Below the pieces are notes generated by a model. That model searched no databases, was not told the origin of the DNA, and was given only the letters and a program-made list of their open reading frames with translations. 64,000 nt of DNA. It comes from 54-19 sp038210655 (lineage in GTDB: Bacteria > Chloroflexota > Chloroflexia > Chloroheliales > Chloroheliaceae). A program made the position numbers and the translations under genes. The stretch lies in the NCBI GenBank assembly GCA_038210655.1, contig JBBQWM010000005.1, positions 141,491-205,490 on the forward strand, given 5' to 3'. Positions 1 to 8,543 of this stretch are shown here, piece after piece. The first letter of the stretch is position 1. Each line of letters starts with the position of its first letter.

Positions 1-1
1 T

Positions 2-586
2 GGGCGGCGGTTGATGGCTCTTATCAACGATGTGCTTGACCTGGCGAATATTGAGGCCGGACGTATGCAGTTGATGATGGAGGACGCTCTAACCAGCGAA
101 TTGCTTTCGTCGATAACGCTTGCCAACAAAGAGGTTGCCGAGGAAAAAGGTCTCGAATTTTATGCCGAGGTGCTTCCTAACGCGCCCCGGATTATCTGCA
201 CCGACATTAATCGGCTCCGACAGATGGTCAACAGTTTACTGTCAAATGCGATCAAGTTTACCCACGAAGGCGCGATCCGCTTTTTGATTGCTCCGGCCAA
301 CCCGAAAGCCAAACCGCCTCACAGTGAATTGGGCTACTTCCGTATCCTGGTCAGCGATACGGGCATCGGCATCCCCGAAGCCGAATTTGAGCATATCTTT
401 GAGGAGTTCCGGCAGGTGGACGGTAGCAGTACTCGCCAGTTTGGGGGAACTGGCCTCGGTCTGGCCCTCGCTCGTCGGTTGGCCCGCGAGTTGGGCGGCA
501 CCCTCGAAGTCGCCAGCGAACTCGGTCGCGGCAGCACCTTCACCCTGACCCTCCCGATCAGACCTTCCTCGCAGCCGGTGGGTTAA
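2..586 (+). CDS. Sensor histidine kinase, C-terminal part (5' end outside window)
   Basis: This is the end of a two-component sensor kinase, which autophosphorylates a His and passes the phosphate to a response regulator. The frame is open to the window edge and begins in the HisKA helix: LINDVLDLANIEAGRM is the usual dimerisation-helix text just after the phosphorylated His, which itself lies outside the window. The HATPase_c domain follows, with the N box (SLLSNAIKFT), the G1 box (DTGIGIP), the F box (FEEF) and the G2 box (GGTGLGLAL). All ATP-binding motifs look intact, and the protein ends just after the domain with no receiver domain. The partner and the input domain are not visible. The 3' end is followed within 25 bases by a miniature repeat element. 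Confidence 0.9.
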   Translation, partial: GRRLMALINDVLDLANIEAGRMQLMMEDALTSELLSSITLANKEVAEEKGLEFYAEVLPNAPRIICTDINRLRQMVNSLLSNAIKFTHEGAIRFLIAPANPKAKPPHSELGYFRILVSDTGIGIPEAEFEHIFEEFRQVDGSSTRQFGGTGLGLALARRLARELGGTLEVASELGRGSTFTLTLPIRPSSQPVG

Positions 587-610
587 CACCCAGATTATTC
601 TCTAGGTGTT

Positions 611-751
611 TATAGTAAAATTCAGAGTAACCAAACTCTTGTAGGAGCGAGCTTCCGCTCGCGATGGAAGGGACGGTTGGGTGTTCAATCGCGAGCAGAA
701 GCTCGCTCCTACAGACGATTGGATCGCTCAATTGCTTTGCTTTTTACTATA
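611..751. mobile_element. Miniature element A1 (141 bp, T1 ends, core K1)
   Basis: The ends are the perfect 10-bp inverted repeat TATAGTAAAA / TTTTACTATA. The centre is a long palindrome, GTAGGAGCGAGCTTCCGCTC and its inverted copy, called core K1 here. Three more copies of the same layout and size lie at 34702, 36331 and 43513. TA at both outer ends would fit a TA target duplication of the IS630/mariner kind. No transposase is encoded. The right end supplies the stop codon of the gene that ends at 747. Confidence 0.8.
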
Positions 752-992
752 GGTTTTCTTGACGTTTGGGGGTTCCATAAAGGTAGTGGTCGTGTTCCAC
801 AGACCAATCTTTTGGCCCGTCATAAGTCCCGATTAAGCTTTCAAGCACATCCCAGGCATCTTCTTCAAGCTGCTCATCTGCCGGTAGAGCCGCCTGTACT
901 ATTATGAGGTAGCGGGTATTTGGTTCTAAATCGGGCGGCGATTCGGGACGAAAAACCTCACCATCGTATACCACTGACAAAGTTTTGGTCAT
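747..992 (-). CDS. DUF104-like (AF2212-type antitoxin-like) small protein
   Basis: This 81-residue protein starts MTKTLSVVYDGEVFRPE and continues with PPDLEPNTRYLIIV. That fits the N-terminal beta-strand pattern of the DUF104/AF2212-like antitoxin family. The start at 992 is chosen because GAAAGGCG lies just upstream, whereas the longer frame to 1028 has no such site. The acidic C-terminal half (EQLEEDAWDVLESLIGTYDGPKDWS) would fit a toxin-binding tail. No toxin gene such as a PIN-domain protein lies next to it, since the next genes are Uma2 nucleases. Its TAG stop comes from the end of element A1, so the natural C-terminus may have been longer or different. The family call is tentative. Confidence 0.55.
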   Translation of the reverse strand: MTKTLSVVYDGEVFRPESPPDLEPNTRYLIIVQAALPADEQLEEDAWDVLESLIGTYDGPKDWSVEHDHYLYGTPKRQENL

Positions 993-1077
993 TGTGCGCC
1001 TTTCGCAAACACTATTGCCCTCTTTCACTTTTTATCCTGCTCAATTATAACACGTAAGATATCTATTGCTTAGATAT

Positions 1078-1653
1078 TTATTCAAAAAGGGTCTTAACGG
1101 GCAGTTTGAAGCCGGGGATAATATTCTCGCCGTCTAAGTCGTCCGATAGGTCGAGCGTCTGACGTTGATTGCTGCCATATCGATAGATGTAAGCTTTTTT
1201 AAGTTCCAGTTCGATCACCCAGACTAATTTAGCTCCGGCGTTATGATATTCCAATACCTTTGTCTCGATCTCAGTAAAGCTGTTGCTGGGCGAAACTACC
1301 TCAACCGCCAGATCAGGCGCAAACGACATCGTATAAACATTTTTGGTTACTCGGCTAGTTTGTACGAAAGAGACATCCGGCAGCCTGACTGTATCGGTGT
1401 TGGGAACCGTAGCATAACGCGCATCCGAGCCATAAATTTCGCCTAGCTTGTGCTGAAGTACGTAGGTTTCCAGGTGGATGTGCAACCGGGAAGCCACTCT
1501 GCAATGTCGTTCGTTCGCACCGGGCATATCTTCACCTGCAAAATCTTTTTCGACCAGCTTTCCGCTCACCAATTCATAACGCTTGCCGTCATCTGGCAAC
1601 GCCTCAAACTCGCGTATTATATAAGTTTTTTCAAGCTCCAAAGCGGTTGTCAT
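1078..1653 (-). CDS. Uma2 family PD-(D/E)XK nuclease, copy 1
   Basis: This 191-residue Uma2 (DUF820) protein is a putative endonuclease of the restriction-enzyme fold. Its biological role in the host is not known. The core is APDLAVEVVSPSNSF followed by the helix ending in AGAKLVWVIE, which gives the Asp and Glu of the active site and the usual LVW strand. The N-terminus has the family opening with LPDDGKRYELVSGKLVE. It is the last of three tandem copies on this strand. Copies 1 and 2 share nearly the same first 15 and last 20 residues and also the intergenic text, so they arose by recent duplication. Copy 1 carries an insertion-like stretch (EKDFAGEDMPGANERHCRVA) that the others lack. Confidence 0.88.
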   Translation of the reverse strand: MTTALELEKTYIIREFEALPDDGKRYELVSGKLVEKDFAGEDMPGANERHCRVASRLHIHLETYVLQHKLGEIYGSDARYATVPNTDTVRLPDVSFVQTSRVTKNVYTMSFAPDLAVEVVSPSNSFTEIETKVLEYHNAGAKLVWVIELELKKAYIYRYGSNQRQTLDLSDDLDGENIIPGFKLPVKTLFE

Positions 1654-1687
1654 AGCTAATCCTTACTTCTAAAGCTTACTCGTCTGC

Positions 1688-2239
1688 CTACTCAAAAAGG
1701 GTCTTAACGGGCAATTTGAAGCCGGGTATAATATTCTCGCCATCCAGTTCGTCTTTGAGGCCCAGAACCTGGGGTTTATCTGCGTTGGGGTGATAAACGA
1801 AAACTAGCTTGTTACGTGGATTGATAACCCATACTAGCCGCACCCCGGCCTTAAGATAATCTTCCACTTTATCATCCACATTAAAGGTTACGTCGGTACG
1901 AGATACAACCTCGACCGCTAGATCAGGCGGCCCCGGAAAGGCATCGTAATAGTTTATTCCAATTAGCCGCTCTTTTACTACAAAAGCCAGGTCGGGTCGG
2001 GGTGCATTTTCGGGATCGAGAACAAAAGCAATTCCTGGTAAGACCTGCCCCACATCTACTTTGCGGTTATACAGTCGCAATTCCGTATCTAAAATAGAGA
2101 TAACTATACCGTGTCCAGTACTTGGGCCGGGCATTTCTAAAAGTTCCCCTCTAATTAATTCGTATTCTTTACCGTTATCCGGCAACGCCTCGAAATCGGC
2201 AATAGTATAAGTTTTCTCAAGCTCCAAAGCGGTTGTCAT
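1688..2239 (-). CDS. Uma2 family PD-(D/E)XK nuclease, copy 2
   Basis: This 183-residue Uma2 protein has catalytic text PPDLAVEVVSRTDVTF and AGVRLVWVINPRNKLVFVY. The N-terminus contains LPDNGKEYELIRGELLEM, and the C-terminus DELDGENIIPGF...VKTLFE matches copy 1. The upstream spacer (CTTACTTCTAAAGC seen on the plus strand) repeats the spacer upstream of copy 1, so the duplicated unit included the ribosome-binding region. The middle of the protein has diverged strongly from copy 1, the pattern expected if the ends are constrained or were homogenised by gene conversion. Confidence 0.88.
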   Translation of the reverse strand: MTTALELEKTYTIADFEALPDNGKEYELIRGELLEMPGPSTGHGIVISILDTELRLYNRKVDVGQVLPGIAFVLDPENAPRPDLAFVVKERLIGINYYDAFPGPPDLAVEVVSRTDVTFNVDDKVEDYLKAGVRLVWVINPRNKLVFVYHPNADKPQVLGLKDELDGENIIPGFKLPVKTLFE

Positions 2240-2273
2240 ACTTAATCCTTACTTCTAAAGCTCAGTGGTCTGC

Positions 2274-2837
2274 CTACTCAAAAAGGGTTCTAACGGGTAG
2301 CCTAAACCCCGGTATCAAGTCCTCGCCGTCCAGTTCGTCAATCAAGTTCAGTAGCCGAATATTGGGGTCGCCCAATCGGTGGATGTGAACATATCTGCCC
2401 GGTAGGTAGATTGACCAGATTAAGCGTACCCCGGCCCTTTGATAAGCTTCGATTTTATCCTGTATTTTGTCAACCCTTTCGCTGGAGGAGATAACTTCAA
2501 TTGCCAGATCAGGCGGTACAGGAATGGCGCTGCTAAGATCAAGTCCGACCAGCCTTTCGGCACTGACAAAGCCGACATCCGGCAACCGGGCGTTCTTCCT
2601 GGTGGCAGGGTCAAGCACAAAGGCTGCGCCGGGGAAAGTCTCTCCTAGCGGGTTAGGGTCAAGGTAGCGTTCTAAAAACTTGATAAGCTTGCGTACAACG
2701 CGAGCATGGTCTCCGCTTGGGCCTTGCATCTCTACTAACTCTCCATCTACCAACTCATATTTCTTACCGTTATCCGGCAAAGCCATGAATTGTTCCAGCG
2801 TATAAGTTTTCTTCTTACTTTCTAACGCTACCGTCAT
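2274..2837 (-). CDS. Uma2 family PD-(D/E)XK nuclease, copy 3
   Basis: This 187-residue Uma2 protein is first in the array. The active-site region reads PPDLAIEVISSSERVDKIQ then AGVRLIWSIYLPGRYVHIH. It keeps the shared opening (LPDNGKKYELVDGELVEM) and end (LDGEDLIPGFRLPVRTLFE) but is the most diverged of the three. It is probably co-transcribed with copies 2 and 1, because the gaps are only 34 bases each. No neighbouring gene explains what the array does. Confidence 0.88.
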   Translation of the reverse strand: MTVALESKKKTYTLEQFMALPDNGKKYELVDGELVEMQGPSGDHARVVRKLIKFLERYLDPNPLGETFPGAAFVLDPATRKNARLPDVGFVSAERLVGLDLSSAIPVPPDLAIEVISSSERVDKIQDKIEAYQRAGVRLIWSIYLPGRYVHIHRLGDPNIRLLNLIDELDGEDLIPGFRLPVRTLFE

Positions 2838-2944
2838 TGTACTGCCTTCCTGCCTTACTTTAATCTTGCTGGTTGCTTTACTGTGTCAGGTAGGAGAACA
2901 GTAGCCAGAAATTCTAGCTACTGATCTCCTGTTTGTAGGGTTTA

Positions 2945-3802
2945 CTAAATAATATCGGCGATTTGGGCCGGGCTGTCCGCGACTCCAATGCCGTACTTTT
3001 TGAAAGCGGCGATCTTCTCGGCAGCGGTACCTTCGCCACCGCTAATGATTGCCCCGGCGTGACCCATCCGCTTGCCCGGCGGCGCAGTCTGGCCCGCGAT
3101 AAAGCCGACCACTGGCTTGGTAACGTGTTCCTTGACATATTCGGCAGCCAAGATTTCGGCGTTACCACCGATCTCGCCTAGCATTACGATCTTCTCGGTA
3201 TGCGGGTCGTTTTGAAAGAGTTCGAGAATGTCGATAAAGCTGGTTCCGATGATCGGGTCGCCCCCGATACCGACTGCCGTACTCTGGCCCAGGCCCTTGA
3301 GGGTCAGGGCGTTCACTACCTCGTAGGTTAGCGTGCCACTCTTGGAAACTAGGCCGATACTGCCCGGTGTATGGATAAAGCCGGGCATAATGCCGACTTT
3401 TGCCTCGCCAGGGGTAATCAGGCCGGGGCAGTTGGGGCCGATCAGCCGCGCCCCTTTGTGCTTGACATAATGATAGACCGGGATCATGTCGCGTACCGGG
3501 ATACCCTCGGTAATACAGACCACCAACGGGATACCGGCATCAACCGCTTCGATAATCGTGTCGGGCGCAAAACGAGCCGGAACATAGATAATCGAGACAT
3601 TGGCTCTGGTAGCGGCAACGGCCTCTTTACAGGTATTGAAAATTGGAACCGTACCCTCAAACTTTTCGCCACCCCGTCCCGGCGTAACCCCGGCTACTAC
3701 CGGCGTGCCGTACTCGATCATGGCCTTTGTATGGTAGCCGCCTTCACGTCCGGTAATGCCTTGCACCAAAAGGCGGGTATGTTTATCAACCAGAATGCTC
3801 AT
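2945..3802 (-). CDS. sucD: Succinate-CoA ligase (ADP-forming), alpha subunit
   Basis: This 285-residue alpha subunit catalyses the TCA-cycle step succinyl-CoA + ADP (or GDP) + Pi to succinate + CoA + NTP, as a complex with SucC. It has the CoA-binding N-terminus (ILVDKHTRLLVQGITGREG), the middle text IGPNCPGLITPGEAKVGIMPG and the phosphorylated-His segment GHAGAIISGG near residue 248. Length is normal for the family. The start overlaps the sucC stop by one base, and GGAG lies nine bases upstream inside sucC, so translation is probably coupled. Confidence 0.97.
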   Translation of the reverse strand: MSILVDKHTRLLVQGITGREGGYHTKAMIEYGTPVVAGVTPGRGGEKFEGTVPIFNTCKEAVAATRANVSIIYVPARFAPDTIIEAVDAGIPLVVCITEGIPVRDMIPVYHYVKHKGARLIGPNCPGLITPGEAKVGIMPGFIHTPGSIGLVSKSGTLTYEVVNALTLKGLGQSTAVGIGGDPIIGTSFIDILELFQNDPHTEKIVMLGEIGGNAEILAAEYVKEHVTKPVVGFIAGQTAPPGKRMGHAGAIISGGEGTAAEKIAAFKKYGIGVADSPAQIADII

Positions 3803-4941
3803 TAGCTGCGCTCCTTTGCCACCTCAACGACTTTGCGGGCGGCCTCCATCAGGGTTTCCGCCGACTTCAAATTGGCTTCTTCCAAAATCTTGCGACCCTC
3901 GGCGCTATTGGTTCCGACCAGGCGGATCACAATCGGCACATCGGTCTTAATGTGTTCGAGGCCATCCACGATTCCACGTGCTACATCGTCGCCCCGTGTG
4001 ATACCGCCAAAGATATTGAACAAAATGGCCTTGACATTCGAGTCGGTCAGAATGATACGGATCGCGGCGGTAACTTTTTCGGACTTTGCGCCACCACCGA
4101 TGTCCAGGAAGTTGGCCGGTTCGCCGCCGTAAAGTTTTAGGCTGTCCATGGTTGCCATTGCCAGCCCGGCCCCGTTCACCACGCAGCCAATATTACCGTC
4201 CAGTTTGACATAGGACAATCCGGCTTTGCGGGCCTCGTTCTCGGCTGGTTCTTCTTCGCCCAGGTCGCGCAATTCTTCGACTGCTTTGTGGCGGTAGAGC
4301 GCGTTATCATCAAAGACCATCTTGCCGTCCAATGCCAGCCACTCGCCCTTGCCGGTCAGGATCAACGGATTGATTTCCAGAATTTCGGCATCATTCTCGA
4401 CAAAGGCCCGGTAAAGCTCTTTGGCAATGGTGACAAAGCCGTTGACTTTATCGGGGGCGATGCCCATGCCAAAGGCCAGTTCGCGGGCCTGATAGTCGCC
4501 TAAGCCCAGAAATGGGTCGGCTAGGACTCGAACGATCTTTTCCGGGCTTTCTTTGGCAACTTCCTCGATTTCGACCCCGCCCTCGCTGCTGCCCATCAGC
4601 GTAATGCCCTTAGCGGCCCGGTCGATAATCGCGCCGAGGTAAAATTCTTTGGCAATATCGGCTGCTGGATCGATCAGCACCTTTCGCACGATGCTACCCT
4701 TGATGGTCATACCCAAAATAGCTCCGGCCTTTTCTTCCGCCTCGTCCGCAGTTTTGGCAAGTTTTACTCCACCGGCCTTGCCACGTCCGCCCGCATGTAC
4801 CTGGGCCTTGACGACGACTGGGCCACCGAGATTTTTGGCAATTTCACGCGCCTCTTCGGGGCTACTAGCGACCTCACCTTTTGGAACCGGAATATTATAC
4901 CGACCCAAAATTTGCTTGGCCTGATACTCGTGTATCTTCAT
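3802..4941 (-). CDS. sucC: Succinate-CoA ligase (ADP-forming), beta subunit
   Basis: This 379-residue beta subunit has an ATP-grasp nucleotide-binding domain at the N-terminus (MKIHEYQAKQILGRYNIPVP, VVKAQVHAGGRGKAGGVKLA) and a C-terminal CoA-ligase domain (FLDIGGGAKSEKVTAA, FNIFGGITRGDDVARGI). It activates the nucleotide in the SucCD complex. AAAGGAGAGGCC directly precedes the ATG, a strong ribosome-binding site. It is the first gene of the sucC-sucD pair. Confidence 0.97.
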   Translation of the reverse strand: MKIHEYQAKQILGRYNIPVPKGEVASSPEEAREIAKNLGGPVVVKAQVHAGGRGKAGGVKLAKTADEAEEKAGAILGMTIKGSIVRKVLIDPAADIAKEFYLGAIIDRAAKGITLMGSSEGGVEIEEVAKESPEKIVRVLADPFLGLGDYQARELAFGMGIAPDKVNGFVTIAKELYRAFVENDAEILEINPLILTGKGEWLALDGKMVFDDNALYRHKAVEELRDLGEEEPAENEARKAGLSYVKLDGNIGCVVNGAGLAMATMDSLKLYGGEPANFLDIGGGAKSEKVTAAIRIILTDSNVKAILFNIFGGITRGDDVARGIVDGLEHIKTDVPIVIRLVGTNSAEGRKILEEANLKSAETLMEAARKVVEVAKERS

Positions 4942-5469
4942 GGCCTCTCCTTTGATTGCTATATGGCTTTCGCTTTACACAGCAAAGGTCTACACAAACC
5001 TTTACGAAACAGTTAACTTAGCTTAATTGAGTATAGCGCAAAGCCTGACCTGAAACAAGATTATGGGATGGATAAGTGGAGCAGGGGAACGAATTGCCCA
5101 AGCATAACTTGGACAATTCCTAAACAGGTGCAGTAGCGGCAAGGAATCGCCTCATCGCGCCCCTAGCTCTAAAAAATTAAGTCCTTTGTTTGTGATTTAA
5201 CAAACTTCCTGTCCTTAATTTTAATGACATTGCTAGAGCGCGTCAAGCTATTGCTAACCGTCTTTTAACCCAAGATGATAGAACCTTACGATTGCAAGTA
5301 TAATCAGACCTTATCTATAAGTTGCTCAAATAAACATAATCTATAACAGCAGCCTGACCCGCTTCTTTTTAGCCGAGAAAAACTTATCCGCCCGCGCTTT
5401 TCTGCTGTATAATCTTTTGAAACTATCGTCAGCTAGAACCCGTTTGCGCCACCGCGCACATTGTGTCCA
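4942..5469. other. Intergenic region between sucC and the thrE-like gene
   Basis: No gene is seen here. The divergent promoters of sucC and the thrE-like gene must lie within it. Two hairpin-like inverted repeats are visible: CCCAAG/CTTGG near 5097-5112, and AAAATTAAG/CTTAATTTT near 5173-5224. A TATAAT box at 5408-5413 with a weak -35 may drive the downstream gene. Confidence 0.4.
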
Positions 5470-6774
5470 ATGCCAATGAAAAAAGAACCTGTAAAAAGTC
5501 GGGCGGCGGAGGAAATAGCGGCCTTACCGACCGATCAGCCCTTAAAAAAACTTCTAATGCTGGCGAGCCGGGCCGGTGAGATTTTGTTGAGTAGTGGAGC
5601 CGAGACCTCGCGGGTTGAGCAGACCGTCACTATGTTGGTCACAGCCTTTGGGGTTAAGCAGGTTCAGACGCTGGTCATAACGACCGGCTTATTTATTTCG
5701 ATTGACGCTGAGAACCTCGAATATCCGCTTACTCTGGTGCGACGGGTCCCCCGTCGTAGCCTCAACTATACCAAAATTGCCGCTATCAACCAATTGTCCC
5801 GCCAACTTGTCCGGCACAACCTTAGCCTGGACGAGGCGTTGCAAAAGCTGGACGCTATAGAACAGGCGGCCCTGCCCTATCCGTTTTGGCTGGGAGTGGT
5901 AGCCGGAGGTGGGTCGGCGGCGAGTACGACCCTCTTGCTGGGTGGTGGCCCGCTTGATGTTCTACCCGCTTTTATCAGCACCATTTTGATTTTGCTGTTC
6001 CGACGGCTGCTCGAAAAAAGCAACGTCCCGGCTATTTTTGGAGAGTTCTTTGGAGCCGCCCTGGCGACCGCCATCGCGCTTGGCCTGAACTGGTTCGGTC
6101 TGCCGCTCCAGACTACACTGGTCATTACCGGTGGGATTATCCAACTGGTTCCAGGGGCCGCTCTGGTCGCAAGTGTTCAAGACGGTATTGCAGGCGAGTT
6201 AATTAGTAGTGCGGCACGGGGGCTGGAGACTTTTCTCAAAGGGGCGGCTTTGGCTTCTGGGGTAGGCTTGACCTTGAGCGGGGCGCTGGCATTGGGTGTT
6301 AGCATTTCACTTGGCAAAACGACCGGGGAAGCCTGGCAAATTCCGATCCAGGTGGTAGCGGCTTTTTGTGCTGGGGTTTGCTACGCCATCGCCAATTACA
6401 TACCCCGTTTTGCCATCGCTACTGCCGGGTTGAATTGTGGATTGGGTTGGTTGACTCATCTGCTGGTGGTGAATTTTGGAGGCGCTCCATTATTGGCGAC
6501 CTTTTTGGCAGCGCTGGTAGTGGGGGCGGGAAGTTGGGAACTGGCCTACTGGCAACGCGCCCCGATCACGCTTTATATCCTGCCTGGTATCTTGCCGCTC
6601 TTGCCGGGGCTGACGATTTATCAAGGCATGCTAGAATTGGCCCGTAATCAGAGCCTTTCGGGGCTATTATTGTTGGCCCAGGCAGTTTTCCTGGGCGGCG
6701 CTTTGGCGGGCGGAGTGGCTCTTAGCAATTCTCTTATGCGTCCTTTGCTGCGCTATACCCGCCGCCGCCATTAG
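5470..6774 (+). CDS. Threonine/serine exporter family protein (ThrE-like)
   Basis: This integral membrane protein of about 434 residues resembles the ThrE exporter family. An N-terminal ThrE domain (LASRAGEILLSSGAETSRVEQTV) is followed by a bundle of about ten transmembrane segments. The second half matches the small ThrB-like domain that is a separate gene in some bacteria (VCYAIANYIPRFAIATAGLNCGLGWL). It would export threonine or serine, or another small hydroxy amino acid. The start is uncertain between ATG 5470 and ATG 5476, and a TTG at 5461 is also in frame. None has a clear ribosome site. The last 55 codons and the following 100 bases are duplicated at 8544-8818. Confidence 0.85.
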   Translation: MPMKKEPVKSRAAEEIAALPTDQPLKKLLMLASRAGEILLSSGAETSRVEQTVTMLVTAFGVKQVQTLVITTGLFISIDAENLEYPLTLVRRVPRRSLNYTKIAAINQLSRQLVRHNLSLDEALQKLDAIEQAALPYPFWLGVVAGGGSAASTTLLLGGGPLDVLPAFISTILILLFRRLLEKSNVPAIFGEFFGAALATAIALGLNWFGLPLQTTLVITGGIIQLVPGAALVASVQDGIAGELISSAARGLETFLKGAALASGVGLTLSGALALGVSISLGKTTGEAWQIPIQVVAAFCAGVCYAIANYIPRFAIATAGLNCGLGWLTHLLVVNFGGAPLLATFLAALVVGAGSWELAYWQRAPITLYILPGILPLLPGLTIYQGMLELARNQSLSGLLLLAQAVFLGGALAGGVALSNSLMRPLLRYTRRRH

Positions 6775-6875
6775 CGGATTAGCCCCGCCCAATTACAGTA
6801 GCCAGGGGTCAGGCAAGCAAAACCCCTCGCCCTGGTAGATTGAGATTGCCAGTAACTTTTTGGGTAAGTTTGATC
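6601..6875. repeat. 275-bp direct repeat, left copy (thrE 3' end plus downstream)
   Basis: This copy and 8544-8818 are the same length and align without obvious gaps, differing at scattered positions. It contains the last codons of the thrE-like gene, the spacer after it and, on the minus strand, the last codons of the P-II-like gene (pseudogene fragment 6809-6875). The CPA1 antiporter gene fills the space between the two copies. Confidence 0.9.
6809..6875 (-). pseudogene. 3' fragment of the P-II-like gene
   Basis: The minus strand here encodes IKLTQKVTGNLNLPGRGVLL, nearly identical to IELTQKVTGNLNLPGRGVLF at the end of the intact gene at 8722-9072. Upstream the similarity stops at the edge of the direct repeat. 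It is a remnant left by the duplication that placed the antiporter gene here. Confidence 0.75.
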
Positions 6876-6887
6876 TCTTCGTCCCTT

Positions 6888-8495
6888 TCAGGGCTTTTCT
6901 TCTTCCAACTCAGTCGCTTTACCTTCATGGGTAGTTTCCAGAGCGGCATCCACTTCGGTTGCCAGTTCCTCATAAACCGTTTCTGAAATAACTCCACTGC
7001 TTGCTAATTCGGCCAACAGCGCCCTTTGCGCTCGTAACCCTTCCAGGCGGGCATCTTCCTGCTCTTCGGCTTGAAGACTTGGCTCCTGACTCATCAGTTC
7101 TTGCCGGGACGCTGCTTCGGTTTGTATCCGCTGCTCTAATTCGGGTGAAAGCTGTTCCCAACTGGCGGTTGAAATCAGGCCCTGGTGGTAAAGTTCTTTT
7201 ACTCGGTCGCGGGCGGCGCGGGCGACAAGAAAGCGTCCATGCCTGCGTTCGTATTCGAGGGCTGTTTCATTCTGTTTTATCAGCCCCAACTTCTTTAGCA
7301 AGAATTGCATGGTAGTACCCTGACCTAGAAGGGTAAATAGTACCACACCATAGGTCATCACCAGGAGCAATTCCCGGTCGGCAAAACTGGTCGGTAAACT
7401 TAGCACCAGCGCCAGACTAACCGCGCCCCTTAGCCCTCCCCACACCAGTACATGCTGGTAAGTAAAGGGGATTTTTTGTTTGCCGAGGTTAACCAGGGCG
7501 CTCAAAGCGTATATGATTACTAACCGGCTTGCCAATACAGCCACTATTGCAATTGCGATGGGGCCTAGCTGTCTTACAATTTGACTAAGATTGACATCTA
7601 ACCCAATTAGCAAAAAGATTAGCGAGTTAGCTACAAAAGCCAGGTATTCCCAGAAGTTGAAGAGGATTATGCGGGTGGTGGGGGACATCCCTCTGGGTCC
7701 AAGATTGCCACAAACCAATCCGGCACCTACTACTGCCAGCACTCCGCTAACGTGTACTCTTTCCGCTATTAGATAAGCACCAAAAGCCAGTGCCGTAGTG
7801 AGCGTGGTTTCAATCAGATAATCGTCTATCCGGGCGATTAGTTGTGAGGCCAACCAACCCAGCCCAAGCCCAATAGCACTACCTCCGATAGAAACTACCA
7901 AAAAAGTGATTATACTTCCCAGTAGATCGAAGGAATTGCTACCACTGGTTCCATGACCATTGGTTGCCTGAGCAGCGACGGGTAGAGCGGCAGCCAGCAT
8001 GAGATTAAACAGGACAATTGAGGTACCATCATTTAAGAGGCTCTCGCCCTCAACTAGCACAGTCAGGCTTTTTGGCGCACCCAGCGACCGAAAGAGAGCG
8101 ACTACTGCAACCGGGTCGGTAGCCGAGATAAGTGCGCCAAAGACCAGACCCGCAATAAGCGAAAGATTAGTGCCAAACGAGACTATAAATCCGACAATAA
8201 GGGTAGTAATAAGTACACCGGGAACCGCCAGCACTAGAATTCGCACCAGATTCTCCTTTAGCTGGCGGAATTGAAGATGAAAAGCCGCCTCAAAAACCAG
8301 GGGTGGGACAAACAAAGCCAAAATTAATTCAGAAGTCAATTGAAATTTCACGTCGGTTTGATAGGTGATTAGCAAGCCTACCACTACCAGTGAAACAGTG
8401 TAGGGAATTCGTATTCGCCGTACTAGCAGAGCGACTAGTGAGGCAACCAGTAGTAATTCAATTATTAGAGTTTCAGTATTTAAAAATTGTTCCAT
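6888..8495 (-). CDS. CPA1-type Na+(K+)/H+ antiporter (NhaP-like)
   Basis: This 535-residue monovalent cation/proton antiporter has twelve or so transmembrane segments in residues 5-400. The CPA1 text GESLLNDGTSIVLFNLMLA carries the transport-site Asp. GALISATDPVAVVALFRSLGAP and WGGLRGAVSLALVLSLP are also diagnostic. A cytoplasmic tail of about 130 residues follows, helical and acidic, with two related segments (ELYHQGLISTASWEQL and ELASSGVISETVYEEL). It would exchange cytoplasmic Na+ or K+ for H+. The gene sits alone between two 275-bp direct repeats, so it was probably inserted or duplicated in as a unit. A GGAAGGAG lies 15 bases before the ATG, which is longer than usual. Confidence 0.92.
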   Translation of the reverse strand: MEQFLNTETLIIELLLVASLVALLVRRIRIPYTVSLVVVGLLITYQTDVKFQLTSELILALFVPPLVFEAAFHLQFRQLKENLVRILVLAVPGVLITTLIVGFIVSFGTNLSLIAGLVFGALISATDPVAVVALFRSLGAPKSLTVLVEGESLLNDGTSIVLFNLMLAAALPVAAQATNGHGTSGSNSFDLLGSIITFLVVSIGGSAIGLGLGWLASQLIARIDDYLIETTLTTALAFGAYLIAERVHVSGVLAVVGAGLVCGNLGPRGMSPTTRIILFNFWEYLAFVANSLIFLLIGLDVNLSQIVRQLGPIAIAIVAVLASRLVIIYALSALVNLGKQKIPFTYQHVLVWGGLRGAVSLALVLSLPTSFADRELLLVMTYGVVLFTLLGQGTTMQFLLKKLGLIKQNETALEYERRHGRFLVARAARDRVKELYHQGLISTASWEQLSPELEQRIQTEAASRQELMSQEPSLQAEEQEDARLEGLRAQRALLAELASSGVISETVYEELATEVDAALETTHEGKATELEEEKP

Positions 8496-8543
8496 TTTGT
8501 TTTTGCTTGACTCCTTCCAGCCCTAAAAAGGCATTTATTCGAG

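Noticed and set aside
3371..3805. Open frames opposite sucD and sucC
   Set aside because: They are shadows of the well-supported ligase genes on the other strand.
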